Shown piece by piece: positions 33,730 to 43,132 of a DNA stretch of 64,000 bases; positions within the stretch are counted from its first letter, which is position 1, and the number at the start of each line of letters is the position of its first letter. Under the pieces are notes generated by a model. That model did no database searches. It was not told the DNA's origin and saw only the letters and a program-made list of their open reading frames with translations. Position numbers and translations under genes: made by a program. Source of the stretch: an uncultured Eubacteriales bacterium (GTDB taxonomy: Bacteria > Bacillota > Clostridia > Tissierellales > Peptoniphilaceae); NCBI GenBank assembly GCA_900539725.1, contig UQDI01000003.1, positions 28,742-92,741 on the forward strand. The letters are read 5' to 3'.

Positions 33730-34982
33730 TATAGTTCAAGGAAGTCTCTAAGCTTTTTAGATCTGCTTGGATGTTTAAGCTTTCTTAGTGCCTTTGCCTC
33801 AATTTGTCTTATTCTTTCTCTTGTAACGTCAAAGGCTTGGCCAACTTCTTCAAGCGTTCTTGTCCTGCCATCGTCAAGGCCAAATCTTAAAGCTAGAACT
33901 TTTCTTTCTCTATCCGTTAGTGTATCTAAAACTGAAATCAATTGCTCTCTAAGCATAGTGTTTGTAGCTGCATCAGATGGTGAAAGTATTTCTTCATCTG
34001 GAATAAAGTCGCCTAAGTGTGAATCTTCTTCTTCGCCTATAGGTGTTTCAAGTGAAACTGGCTCTTGAGCTATCTTTTGAACTTCTCTTACCTTTTCTAC
34101 ATCCATATTCATAAGCTCTGCAACTTCTTCTGGAAGTGGGTCTCTACCTAGTTCTTGGACTAGTTGTCTTTGTGCTCTAACAAGTTTATTTATAGTTTCT
34201 ACCATGTGAACTGGTATTCTAATTGTTCTTGCTTGGTCTGCAATTGCTCTAGTGATAGCTTGTCTAATCCACCATGTAGCGTAAGTACTAAACTTAAATC
34301 CTTTTTTATGTTCGAATTTGTCAACAGCCTTTATTAAGCCCATGTTGCCCTCTTGGATTAAATCCAAAAATTGCATACCTCTACCCACATATCTTTTGGC
34401 AATACTTACTACTAGTCTAAGGTTTGCTTCAGCTAGTTGATCTTTAGCTCTCTGATCTCCTGCTTCAATCCTCTTAGCTAGTTCTACCTCTTCTTCATAA
34501 GTTAATAGTGGTATACGTCCTATCTCTTTAAGATACATTCTAACAGGGTCATCAGTTATAACAACCTTGTTCTTTCCTTTTTCTCTAATAGCTTCAAGTT
34601 TATCTTCTTTACTTAATTCTTCCTCAAAAGATCTTAATTCATCTAAATCAATATCTTCGTCTTCATCATCAGAAACAATATCAAGATCCTTTTCTAAATC
34701 TATCTCATCGTCATCTGAGTTTTTTGAGTCGACAATAGTAATTTGCACGGCATCTAAGGCATCGTAGAAAGATAGAATCTCATCTTCACTAAGATCATAT
34801 TTATCCAAGCCATCTTCAATATCTTTATATTCGATAAAGCCCTTTTGTCTGCTAGCATCGATTAGATTATACATAGCTTGTCTTTTTTCTTCACTGACTT
34901 CTTCTTCTATTATCTTTATTGCCTCTTCATTTAAATTATCTTCTTGAATATTATTCGTCTTAGCATTCTTTTCTTTCTTCAT
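33729..34982 (-). CDS. rpoD: RNA polymerase primary sigma factor SigA
   Basis: A 417-residue primary sigma factor. It has an N-terminal region 1.1 followed by an acidic linker (DDEIDLEKDLDIVSDDEDEDIDLDE), region 1.2/2.1 (DPVRMYLKEIGRIPLLTYEEEVELAKR), region 2 (LDLIQEGNMGLIKAVDKFEH, FSTYATWWIRQAI), region 3 and region 4 (TLEEVGQAFDVTRERIRQIEAKALRKL). I start at ATG 34980-34982 (MKKEKN) with AGGGAAG upstream; a longer start at 35003 overlaps dnaG. The dnaG-rpoD order is classical. This factor should use the TTGACA/TATAAT promoters seen in the window. Confidence 0.97.
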   Translation of the reverse strand: MKKEKNAKTNNIQEDNLNEEAIKIIEEEVSEEKRQAMYNLIDASRQKGFIEYKDIEDGLDKYDLSEDEILSFYDALDAVQITIVDSKNSDDDEIDLEKDLDIVSDDEDEDIDLDELRSFEEELSKEDKLEAIREKGKNKVVITDDPVRMYLKEIGRIPLLTYEEEVELAKRIEAGDQRAKDQLAEANLRLVVSIAKRYVGRGMQFLDLIQEGNMGLIKAVDKFEHKKGFKFSTYATWWIRQAITRAIADQARTIRIPVHMVETINKLVRAQRQLVQELGRDPLPEEVAELMNMDVEKVREVQKIAQEPVSLETPIGEEEDSHLGDFIPDEEILSPSDAATNTMLREQLISVLDTLTDRERKVLALRFGLDDGRTRTLEEVGQAFDVTRERIRQIEAKALRKLKHPSRSKKLRDFLEL

Positions 34983-34999
34983 AAGAACACTTCCCTTCA

Positions 35000-36316
35000 T
35001 CATTCATTATCTTTTTGCTTTTTAATTAATTTTAAAAGCTCCATCGCATCACTTTTGCCATCATTAATTTGGCTCAATAAATCGCTTACGTAATCCTTTG
35101 ATTTTAGCTTCTCTCTTTTTTCTAATAATTCTTCGAGATTCATGTAAGTAGATTCTTCTGATTTCTTTCTAATACTATCAATCTCTAAAAGCGCATTTTC
35201 TTTATCGGCTAAATCAAAGTCATCAAGCTCTATCTCGCCATTGCCCTCGTATTTGGACTTAAGTAGTGGCATATTAACTTTAAACACTTTACTGTAGTTA
35301 TCTATAGAAATTTCCTTATTAATATATTTAAAATATTTAATATCTGCAAGAGCATATATTAAAAGATTCTCATCGATAATTTCTATATCTAACTTTTTAA
35401 TTCTTGGTACCTCTGGTACAGTGTATTTTTCTTTATAATTGTTAACGTACTTTGTTTTTGAAACTTGATTTGTTAATAGTCTCTTGTCTATAGAGTAGAC
35501 CCTTGAAATGTAGTCTATGTAAATCTCTCTTTCAATCTTATCGTTTATCTTTGATAATAAATCTGATAGTTCATTGATAAGCTGAAGAAGGCTTTCAGGA
35601 TCGTTAACGTCATAAAGCTCCATAAGCTCTGAAACTTCGTACTCTACAGAATTTTTTGCTTCATTTATCTTTGCTGTAAAACCAGCAAGACCATACTTCT
35701 TAATATAATCATCTGGATCAAGGCCCTCTGGTAGTTCAACTACATTTGCCTTAGCGTCTATTGACCTTAGTATCTCAATCGCCTTGTGTGTTGCGTTTTT
35801 ACCTGCCTTATCACCATCGTAGCAGATATAAATCTTCTTTGCGTTTCTTTTAAGTAGATTAGCTTGGTTTATGGTGAAGGCAGTTCCAAGATTGGCAACA
35901 GCGTAATTAACACCCGCTTGATAAAGACTCATTACATCAATGTTTCCTTCTACCAATAGTATTTTATCTCTATCAGCTTCTTTTTTATATATATTGTAGC
36001 CAAATAATAATTCTCTCTTCTTAAAAACGATATTTTCGCTAGTGTTTAAGTACTTAGGCATACTATTATCCAAGCTTCTTGCGCTAAAACCAAGAACGTG
36101 GTTATGTGAGTCCACTATAGGAAAAACTAATCTGTTTCTAAAAGTGTCATATGAACTGTCTTTTCCTTCTTTTCTCTTCGCAAGGCCTGCCCTAATTATG
36201 AAGTTTTCGTCATAACCCTTGCTTAGCAAATAGTCTTTAAGCGCTGTCCACTCGTTAGGCGCGTAGCCTAATTGATATTTTAAAACAGTGTCTTTATTTA
36301 ACTTCCTCTTCATCAA
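35000..36316 (-). CDS. dnaG: DNA primase, C-terminal part (separated by a frameshift)
   Basis: This frame encodes the rest of DnaG after the zinc domain: the N-terminal part of the RNA polymerase domain (LKYQLGYAPNEWTALKDYLLSKGY), the TOPRIM motifs ILLVEGNIDVMSLYQAGV and IYICYDGDKAGKNATHKA, the EGLDPDDYIKKYG motif and a helical C-terminal helicase-binding part. From ATG 36316 it would make 438 residues. The same frame is open further upstream to the A9 tract at 36415-36423 and encodes LIEKFYDINKTALDFF there, which are normal DnaG residues. One extra A, or a -1 shift, would join both parts into a primase of about 575 residues, the usual size. Confidence 0.9.
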   Translation of the reverse strand: MMKRKLNKDTVLKYQLGYAPNEWTALKDYLLSKGYDENFIIRAGLAKRKEGKDSSYDTFRNRLVFPIVDSHNHVLGFSARSLDNSMPKYLNTSENIVFKKRELLFGYNIYKKEADRDKILLVEGNIDVMSLYQAGVNYAVANLGTAFTINQANLLKRNAKKIYICYDGDKAGKNATHKAIEILRSIDAKANVVELPEGLDPDDYIKKYGLAGFTAKINEAKNSVEYEVSELMELYDVNDPESLLQLINELSDLLSKINDKIEREIYIDYISRVYSIDKRLLTNQVSKTKYVNNYKEKYTVPEVPRIKKLDIEIIDENLLIYALADIKYFKYINKEISIDNYSKVFKVNMPLLKSKYEGNGEIELDDFDLADKENALLEIDSIRKKSEESTYMNLEELLEKREKLKSKDYVSDLLSQINDGKSDAMELLKLIKKQKDNE

Positions 36317-36396
36317 ATAATCAATAGCAATCTTTGACTTTAGTATTTGATTTTGGAAGAAGTCAAGAGCTGTTTTATTAATATCATAAAATTTCT

Positions 36397-36726
36397 CTAT
36401 GAGATCATTTTCAGTTTTTTTTTAGCTGTTGCTTCTTGAAGCGTTATATTTGCTCTATCTGCAAGGTACTCAACTGCTTCTTGGAAAGAGTAGTTTTTAT
36501 ACTTTTCTATAAAAGTAATAACGTCGCCCGCTTCACCGCAGCCAAAGCACTTGTAGTAACCGTCCTTGCTATTAACGTGGAAGGATGGAGCCTTTTCTTT
36601 ATGAAATGGGCACAGACCAGTATAAGATGCGCCTTTTTTCTCAAGTTTAATATTTTCTCCAATCACATCTTCAATATTATTAAATTCTTTAATTTTATCA
36701 ATGACTGCTGCATTAATTACTTTCAT
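36397..36726 (-). CDS. dnaG: DNA primase, N-terminal zinc-binding part (frameshifted)
   Basis: A 109-residue frame encoding the CHC2-type zinc domain of DnaG: LCPFHKEKAPSFHVNSKDG and YYKCFGCGEAGDVITFIEKY give the Cys/His zinc ligands that read the template initiation site. After ITLQEATAKKK the frame leaves the primase sequence at nine A residues and stops at 36397. The start overlaps the dgt stop as ATGA. On its own this fragment lacks the polymerase domain. DnaG is essential, so slippage, a -1 shift, a recent mutation or a sequencing error must be considered. Confidence 0.9.
   Translation of the reverse strand: MKVINAAVIDKIKEFNNIEDVIGENIKLEKKGASYTGLCPFHKEKAPSFHVNSKDGYYKCFGCGEAGDVITFIEKYKNYSFQEAVEYLADRANITLQEATAKKKLKMIS
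36415..36423 (-). other. A9 homopolymer at the dnaG frameshift
   Basis: Nine consecutive A on the coding strand, read GCT AAA AAA AAA CTG in the zinc-domain frame. A -1 shift gives ...AAA ACT GAA AAT and continues into the primase frame. A run of seven or ten A would restore a single frame. Confidence 0.9.
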
Positions 36727-37745
36727 AGTATAACCTCATTTTTCCACGTTTGTGGTACATATATCTTGTTAAATTCGTTTATTGCATATATATCAGACAT
36801 ACCCGCGATGTAATCACATATTTGTTGATTAAGACTTGCATCTATCTCTTTAATATTATCAGGTAATTTTTCAGGATGCTCTACATAATAATCATATAAC
36901 ATTGATATTATGTTTTTCGCCTTATCATGTTCTTTGGTAGTTATTGGATTAAAGTAAACTTCCTTAAACATGAAAGCTCTTAAAGCCTCCATTGCTTCGC
37001 CAATCTCCTTCGACATGGCTATGTGATTTTGTCCGTAGCTTTCATTTAATATGTCTGTGATTAAGGTATTTATTCTCTTTGAGTGAGAATCTCCTAATAT
37101 TTCTATCAAATCTTTTGGTATATCCTTTTCTGATAATATACCCGCTCTGATGGCATCGTCTATATCATGATTGATATAAGCAATCCTATCTGCGAACTTT
37201 ACTAACTTTCCTTCAAGAGTAAAGGCTTCATTTTGTCCGCTATGATTAAGTATACCATCTCTAACCTCTTCACAAAGATTTAGACCGAAGCGACCATTTC
37301 TCTTTTCAAGTACATCAACAACTCTTAAACTTTGTTTATAGTGCTTGAATCCGCCAAAGTCCTTACATTTTTCATTTAATGCGCTCTCACCAGCGTGACC
37401 AAATGGTGTGTGTCCTAAGTCGTGACCTAAGGATATGGCCTCAACCAAATCTTCATTTAGTCTTAAGGCTCTGGCTATAGTTCTAGCTATCTGGCTTACT
37501 TCTAGTGTATGAGTAAGTCTAGTCCTAAAGTGGTCACCTTGTGGCGCTAAAAATACTTGTGTCTTGTGTTTAAGCCTCCTAAACGCTTTTGAGTGAAGTA
37601 TTCTGTCTCTATCTCTTTGAAAGTCAGTTCTTATAGTACACTTTTCTTCTTCAATCTTTCTTCCCTTTGTATCTGAGCATCTGCAAGCGTATTCTGACAG
37701 GTAGGAATTTTGAAATGCTTCATAATTTTCTCTAAAATTAGTCAT
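36723..37745 (-). CDS. dgt: deoxyguanosinetriphosphate triphosphohydrolase-like protein
   Basis: A 340-residue HD-domain dNTPase. FQRDRDRILHSKAFRRLKHKTQVF and GDHFRTRLTHTLEVSQIARTIARAL are the family signature. The metal-binding H...HD set includes GHDLGHTPFGHAGE. It hydrolyses dNTPs to the nucleoside and triphosphate, dGTP being the best-known substrate. It lies between ppsR and dnaG, as in other Clostridia, and overlaps both (8 nt and ATGA). Confidence 0.93.
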   Translation of the reverse strand: MTNFRENYEAFQNSYLSEYACRCSDTKGRKIEEEKCTIRTDFQRDRDRILHSKAFRRLKHKTQVFLAPQGDHFRTRLTHTLEVSQIARTIARALRLNEDLVEAISLGHDLGHTPFGHAGESALNEKCKDFGGFKHYKQSLRVVDVLEKRNGRFGLNLCEEVRDGILNHSGQNEAFTLEGKLVKFADRIAYINHDIDDAIRAGILSEKDIPKDLIEILGDSHSKRINTLITDILNESYGQNHIAMSKEIGEAMEALRAFMFKEVYFNPITTKEHDKAKNIISMLYDYYVEHPEKLPDNIKEIDASLNQQICDYIAGMSDIYAINEFNKIYVPQTWKNEVIL

Positions 37746-38559
37746 TCATCTCACCAAAATCTCTATTTAAACTTTCGATTATTATCGACGCGGTTTCTTC
37801 TATAGCTTTATTTGTAACATCAATTACTTGGCAGCCAATCTTACCCATTATTTCCTTAGAATATAAAAGCTCTTCGTTGATTCTGTCTGTACAAGCGTAG
37901 TTACCTATGTCTTCTATACCTAAGGATCTCATCCTTTCAATTCTGATTTCGTTTATCTTTCTATCAGATGCAATGAGGCCGAATATCCTTCTCTTATCCT
38001 TTTCAAAAAGAAATTCGCTCGGCTCTATCTCCGGAAGTAGTGGTACGTTAGCTACTTTGTAATTTTTATTTGCTAAATACATAGAAAGCGGTGTCTTGGA
38101 CGTTCTTGATATGCCTAGCAAAACAACATCCGCTAAGATAATTCCTCTAGGGTCCTTACCGTCATCGTACTTAACAGCAAATTCTATTGCAGAGACTTTA
38201 TCGAAGTACTCTTGATCGAGCCTTCTAATTAATCCTGCTTCTCTAATAGGTGCTTGATGCAATACTGATTCGATGGAATCCAAAACTTTGCTCATTACAT
38301 TAACTGTAGGTATATTGTATTTTTTACCTAAGCTTTCAATGTATTGGGCATGTTCTTCAAGCACTGTAGTAAATATAACTACAGATGGAACAAGTTTTGC
38401 CTTTTCAAAGACATTGAAGATCTTGTCCTTGCTATCGACGTATGGAAACCTTTTGATCTCATAAGCATCTGGCGAGAATTGCTTGATACATGATCTAGCA
38501 ATCTTACCAGCTGTTTCACCTATTGAGTCTGAAATTACAAATATAGTTATATCGTTCAA
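37738..38559 (-). CDS. ppsR: pyruvate,phosphate dikinase/PEP synthase regulatory protein (DUF299)
   Basis: A 273-residue PDRP/PpsR family bifunctional kinase-pyrophosphorylase that controls PPDK or PEP synthase by ADP-dependent phosphorylation. The family P-loop-like motif is LLGISRTSKTPLSMYLANK (about residue 147), and the N-terminus ITIFVISDSIGETA is typical. The start codon is TTG (38557-38559), directly next to the glyS stop, with AGGAG upstream. Its target enzyme gene is not in this window. Confidence 0.93.
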   Translation of the reverse strand: MNDITIFVISDSIGETAGKIARSCIKQFSPDAYEIKRFPYVDSKDKIFNVFEKAKLVPSVVIFTTVLEEHAQYIESLGKKYNIPTVNVMSKVLDSIESVLHQAPIREAGLIRRLDQEYFDKVSAIEFAVKYDDGKDPRGIILADVVLLGISRTSKTPLSMYLANKNYKVANVPLLPEIEPSEFLFEKDKRRIFGLIASDRKINEIRIERMRSLGIEDIGNYACTDRINEELLYSKEIMGKIGCQVIDVTNKAIEETASIIIESLNRDFGEMND

Positions 38560-40644
38560 TTAAATCTCCTCTATTTCTTTAAAATCTAATACGGAGTTAA
38601 ATTCAGCAAGAATTAGTGATATAAGTGAAAGTCTGTTGTTCTTTATAAGCTTGTTATCAACTAAAACCATAGTTGTGTCTAAGAACTTATCTATACTGTC
38701 TTTATAAGTAGCTAGCACTTTTATCGCATCAACTATATCCATGTCTTTGATATTTTCATCTTTTGCTTTTAATTCAGTATATAGATTAAATAATTCTCTT
38801 TCGCTCTCTTCCATAATATCTTGATTAGGCTCAACTTTTTCGAATTCTTTACCCTTAGATATTTGATATATTCTTCTAAAAGCAGCTACTGCATCCTCAA
38901 AGTCTTCGCTATCTTTAATGCCGTCTAACTTAGATAGAATTTGTTTGATGCTTAGTAAATTTAAGTCTTTATGTTTATTAATAACCGCTCTGATTAAGTT
39001 TGCATCGTATTTACTGTCTTGTAATATACCTACAAATCTTGTTTCTATATAGTCTAGCACAGTCTTTTTAACTTCATCGTAATCAAACTTTAGTTCATTT
39101 ATTTTAACATAATTATACAATGTTTCTTCTACAAGCGAATCGATAGATATGTCTAAAGACTTTTCTAATACTATATTAATAATACCCAAACTTGCTCTTC
39201 TTATACCAAATGGGTCTTGTGAGCCACTTGGTTTTGTACCAATTGCGAATAGTCCTGATATAGTATCAAGTTTATCTGCCATTGCAAGTACAACGCCTGC
39301 TGTAGTTGTTGGTAGTGAATCTTGAGCAAATCTTGGTAGATAGTGTTCGTAAATTGCTTCTTGAACGCCTATAGGCTCGCCTGATAGATTGGCATAAATC
39401 TTGCCCATAACGCCTTGTAGTTCAGTAAATTCAACCACAAGTTTAGTAGCAAGGTCTGCCTTTGAAAGATAGGCTGCTCTCTTAGTAGTTTCTAGCGTTT
39501 CATCTCCAACGTTTAAGTCATCACATATCTTTTCTGCTAGTTTAATATTCCTTAATGTTTTATCATATAGTGTTCCCAACTTATCCTGGAAGACTATAGT
39601 TTTTAAATCATTAACATATTCTTCAAGATCTTTCTTTCTGTCTTCATTGAAGAAGAACTTTGCGTCTTCAAGTCTAGCGGCAAGTACTTTTTCATTACCT
39701 TTTCTAACTATGTCTAGATATTTATCGTCACCATTTCTAACAGTAATGAAGTGATTCATAAGTCTGTTCTTTGAATCAACTACTGGGAAGTATCTTAAGT
39801 GATCTTTCATAGGTGTTATAACTACTTCATCAGGTAGTTCTAAGTATTGATCCTTGATTGTTCCAAGTAGAGGAGTAGGATACTCAACTAAGTTAGTAAC
39901 TTGATCTATAATAGCCTCATCATCTTGTAAGCTTCCACCAACTGACTTAGCTAGTCTTTCTGATTCAAGTCTAATCTTAGCTTTTCTCTCTTCATTGTCA
40001 ACGATTACATAATTATCTTCCATAAGCTTCATATAGTCATGAGCATCAGGTATTTCTATATCCTTTTTAGATAAAAATCTGTGACCATTAGTCAGATTAG
40101 AAACTCTTATATTTTCTAAATTAAATTTAACTACTTTTTCATTATAAAGAGATACTATCCATCTAATTGGTCTAGCAAATCTAAGATCTCTTCCGCCCCA
40201 TTTCATTGATTTAGGGAAAACTATCTTTCTAATAATGCTTTCTGCATTAGCTTCAATAAGCTCAGTAAAGCTTAGGCTCTTGTGTTCAATAGAAGCAAAA
40301 ACATATTCTGTTCCGCCCATGTCTTTATAAAAGATGTCGTCAAGGCTTAAGCCCTTTGACTTTAAAAATCCTTGAAGCGCCTTACTTGGATTGCCATCTT
40401 GGTCAAAGCTTATTGCCTTTGATGGTCCCTTTATCTCTTCTTTTTCTATGCTTTCGTTTTCAATAATATTGTCAACTATAGTAGTGATTCTTCTAGGCGT
40501 TGTATATACGTTCACTTCGAAGTCTTCGTATGAGTTTTCACTTAATAATTTTTCAAAAGCATTTTTAAATTGTTCTATAGCTAATTTTGAGTAGCTAGCA
40601 GGTAATTCTTCCATACCTACTTCTAATAAGTATCTATTTGCCAT
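38560..40644 (-). CDS. glyS: glycyl-tRNA synthetase beta subunit
   Basis: A 694-residue beta subunit of the alpha2beta2 bacterial GlyRS, which binds tRNA-Gly. LLEVGMEELPASY at the N-terminus, GHRFLSKKDIEI, FFNEDRKKDLEEYV and PSGSQDPFGIRRASLGI are conserved segments, and the C-terminal ~120 residues form the anticodon-binding-like domain. The length is standard. It overlaps glyQ by 11 nt; both subunits are needed for activity. Confidence 0.97.
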   Translation of the reverse strand: MANRYLLEVGMEELPASYSKLAIEQFKNAFEKLLSENSYEDFEVNVYTTPRRITTIVDNIIENESIEKEEIKGPSKAISFDQDGNPSKALQGFLKSKGLSLDDIFYKDMGGTEYVFASIEHKSLSFTELIEANAESIIRKIVFPKSMKWGGRDLRFARPIRWIVSLYNEKVVKFNLENIRVSNLTNGHRFLSKKDIEIPDAHDYMKLMEDNYVIVDNEERKAKIRLESERLAKSVGGSLQDDEAIIDQVTNLVEYPTPLLGTIKDQYLELPDEVVITPMKDHLRYFPVVDSKNRLMNHFITVRNGDDKYLDIVRKGNEKVLAARLEDAKFFFNEDRKKDLEEYVNDLKTIVFQDKLGTLYDKTLRNIKLAEKICDDLNVGDETLETTKRAAYLSKADLATKLVVEFTELQGVMGKIYANLSGEPIGVQEAIYEHYLPRFAQDSLPTTTAGVVLAMADKLDTISGLFAIGTKPSGSQDPFGIRRASLGIINIVLEKSLDISIDSLVEETLYNYVKINELKFDYDEVKKTVLDYIETRFVGILQDSKYDANLIRAVINKHKDLNLLSIKQILSKLDGIKDSEDFEDAVAAFRRIYQISKGKEFEKVEPNQDIMEESERELFNLYTELKAKDENIKDMDIVDAIKVLATYKDSIDKFLDTTMVLVDNKLIKNNRLSLISLILAEFNSVLDFKEIEEI

Positions 40645-41524
40645 CGTTAAAACCTACTTTCTTAGTAAAAGGAAATCCCATCTCTTCCCTTTGTTCTACA
40701 TATTTACTTGCGATAAGCTTAGCTAAGCTCCTTACCTTAAGTATATAGTTTGCTCTTTGTGAAACGGATATAGCTCCTAGTGCATCAAGCACGTTAAATG
40801 TGTGTGAGCACTTAAGTACATAGTCATAAGCTGGAAGTATTAGTCCTTCCTCGATAACTCTCTTGCACTCAGACTCATATCTTTCAAACATCTCTTGAAG
40901 TAAGTCTTTGTCAGCTAATTCAAAGCTATATACAGAGTGTTCGTACTCAGCCTTTTTAAATATGTCGCCATAAGTAAAGTGCTCGTTCCATTGAATATCG
41001 TAAACATTGTCAACGTCTTGTAAATACATGGCTATTCTTTCAAGTCCGTAAGTTAATTCAGAGGATTCTAAATCTAGATTAAGTCCACCAACTTGTTGGA
41101 AATATGTGAATTGAGTTATTTCCATACCGTCAAGCCAAACTTCCCAGCCTAGTCCCCAAGCTCCTAGTGTAGGCGATTCCCAGTTGTCTTCAACGAATCT
41201 TATATCGTGCTTCAATGGGTCTATGCCTATAGCTTTTAAGCTGTCTAGGTATAAGTCTTGTACATCATATGGCGATGGTTTTAGAATTACTTGTAATTGA
41301 TGGTGTTGATAAACTCTATTTGGGTTTTCACCATATCTTGCGTCCGCTGGTCTTCTAGATGGTTCTACGTAAACAACCCTCCATGGTTCAGGTCCAAGCG
41401 ACCTAAGAAAAGTATGTGGATTCATAGTTCCAGCGCCTTTTTCAACGTCGTAAGGCTCCATAACTAAGCAGCCTTTGTCCTTCCAATAGTTTAGTAGATT
41501 CATCATTAAATCTTGAAAATACAT
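40634..41524 (-). CDS. glyQ: glycyl-tRNA synthetase alpha subunit
   Basis: A 296-residue class II catalytic alpha subunit: YFQDLMMNLLNYWKDKGCLV, GTMNPHTFLRSLGPEPW, VEPSRRPADARYGENPNRVYQHHQLQVILKPSP and WEVWLDGMEITQFTYFQQ. I start at ATG 41522-41524 because GAGGAGG is 6 nt upstream; a longer frame to 41575 runs into recO. No T-box leader precedes it, since recO ends only 10 nt before the ATG. Confidence 0.97.
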   Translation of the reverse strand: MYFQDLMMNLLNYWKDKGCLVMEPYDVEKGAGTMNPHTFLRSLGPEPWRVVYVEPSRRPADARYGENPNRVYQHHQLQVILKPSPYDVQDLYLDSLKAIGIDPLKHDIRFVEDNWESPTLGAWGLGWEVWLDGMEITQFTYFQQVGGLNLDLESSELTYGLERIAMYLQDVDNVYDIQWNEHFTYGDIFKKAEYEHSVYSFELADKDLLQEMFERYESECKRVIEEGLILPAYDYVLKCSHTFNVLDALGAISVSQRANYILKVRSLAKLIASKYVEQREEMGFPFTKKVGFNDGK

Positions 41525-41534
41525 TTTGTCCTCC

Positions 41535-42257
41535 TCAATATTTGACTTTAAGAGTCTTAAATTCATCTTTATCAAATATATATAAAATATAATTTATAAA
41601 TAATCTTTTTAAATTTACTATAGATTTTTCATCGCAGTCTATATATATTAAGTCTGTAAATTTGCTGTTCAATAAGTGCTTCATAAAGCTAATGTCTTTT
41701 ATGCATATGGCCTTGTTTGAGTAAGCTTTATCTCTCGGTATAATCACGCCATCTTCATAATTAAAACTGTAGCTATTAAGCCCATCCTTTATTTGTATCC
41801 TAGGAAAATAGCCTAGTATGTATATAAGTTTCAAAATAAAGGCCAGTATTATTAGCTCTGCTTTTTCTGGATATATGTCCATAATGTTTAGCATAGTTAG
41901 TATCATGCTGTAGATGTACTCGTCGCCTTCTTGTGTATTAAGAACTGTCACAAGCAGCTCTGATAAAAAGGCAAAATCATGTAGCTTTTTCATATCTGTA
42001 TCTAAAAGCTTTGGTGCATATAAAACTTTTGAGTCATTCACCATGAATATCTCTTTATATTGCGATAGAGCAAATTCTGATTCAGTAAATACAAAAGAGC
42101 TCCTCGCAACATTATCTCTTAAATCATATGCGCTTCTTACGTAAGCCTTGATACGTCCTAATTCTACTGTATATATCTCAAGTATCTTACCGTTCTTCTG
42201 ATCACTTTTGCTTGCAATTACTATGCCTCTAAACTTTTCGGATTTACTTGTATCCAA
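41535..42257 (-). CDS. recO: DNA repair protein RecO
   Basis: A 240-residue RecO: an N-terminal OB fold (GIVIASKSDQKNGKILEIYTVELGRIKAYVRSA) and a helical C-terminal part (LLDTDMKKLHDFAFLSELLV). It helps RecA load onto SSB-coated DNA. The usual four-Cys zinc finger of the C-terminal domain is not evident (only scattered Cys at the end). The start codon is TTG (42255-42257) with AAGGTG 7 nt upstream, overlapping the end of era. The era-recO-glyQS order supports the assignment. Confidence 0.9.
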   Translation of the reverse strand: MDTSKSEKFRGIVIASKSDQKNGKILEIYTVELGRIKAYVRSAYDLRDNVARSSFVFTESEFALSQYKEIFMVNDSKVLYAPKLLDTDMKKLHDFAFLSELLVTVLNTQEGDEYIYSMILTMLNIMDIYPEKAELIILAFILKLIYILGYFPRIQIKDGLNSYSFNYEDGVIIPRDKAYSNKAICIKDISFMKHLLNSKFTDLIYIDCDEKSIVNLKRLFINYILYIFDKDEFKTLKVKY

Positions 42258-43122
42258 AGAATTTCACCTTGTCTTCATTCTTTCTCCAGTTTTTGGCAAC
42301 CTTTACATTTAGGCTAAGATTAATATCCGTGTCAAGCATTTCCTTAATATCCTTTTTAGCGGCAAGTCTAATCTTTTTAATCATAGAAGCGTCCTTGCCA
42401 ATGACTATGCCCTTATGACTTTCTCTTTCGCAGTATATAATTGCTTCGATATTTACCTTGTCATCAAGTTCTTCGTATTTAATAATTTCAACGTTTATGC
42501 CATGAGGTATTTCTTCAGATAAGTACAATAGGCACTTTTGTCTAATTACCTCTGAGACTATAAACTTCATCGGCTTATCAGTTAAATACTCGCCGTCGTA
42601 GTACATTGGTCCCGGTTTTAATGTGTTTTTTATCTCATCTAATAATTTATCTAAGTTCTCATCATTAGCAGCACTTATTGGCACAGTAATAGCTTTCAAA
42701 TTGCGCGCATTTATCTCTGCAATGATTTCATCTAAGTATGATTCCTTTTTATCAATCTTATTTATGGCGATGACGACATCCTTATTTGAGCTCGTAACTA
42801 TGTCCATTAGCTCTTTTTCTCCAGCCTTAAATGGCACAGAGCCATCTATAATATATAGTATCATATCAGCATTTTCTATTGCTGATCTCATTGCCTTATC
42901 CATGTAGTCTCCAAGCTTATTTCTAGCGATTTGATAGCCAGGTGTATCCATGAAGATGATTTGCGCATCGTCATCTGTATATATAAAGTTGATTATATCT
43001 CTGGTAGTTTGTGGTTTATCTGAAATTATCGATATATTAAATTTAACTAATTTATTTAGTAGCGTTGATTTACCAGCATTTGGCCTGCCTACAACAGCTA
43101 CATAGCCTGATTTGAATTCCAT
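42244..43122 (-). CDS. era: GTPase Era
   Basis: A 292-residue GTPase for 16S rRNA/30S maturation. G1 is GRPNAGKS (12-19), G3 is DTPG, and G4 is NKID. The C-terminal KH domain has YCERESHKGIVIGKDASMIKKI. I start at ATG 43120-43122 with GAGGTGA upstream; an upstream in-frame start would overlap cdd. It is followed by recO with an overlap. Confidence 0.96.
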   Translation of the reverse strand: MEFKSGYVAVVGRPNAGKSTLLNKLVKFNISIISDKPQTTRDIINFIYTDDDAQIIFMDTPGYQIARNKLGDYMDKAMRSAIENADMILYIIDGSVPFKAGEKELMDIVTSSNKDVVIAINKIDKKESYLDEIIAEINARNLKAITVPISAANDENLDKLLDEIKNTLKPGPMYYDGEYLTDKPMKFIVSEVIRQKCLLYLSEEIPHGINVEIIKYEELDDKVNIEAIIYCERESHKGIVIGKDASMIKKIRLAAKKDIKEMLDTDINLSLNVKVAKNWRKNEDKVKFFGYK

Positions 43123-43132
43123 CGTCTCACCT

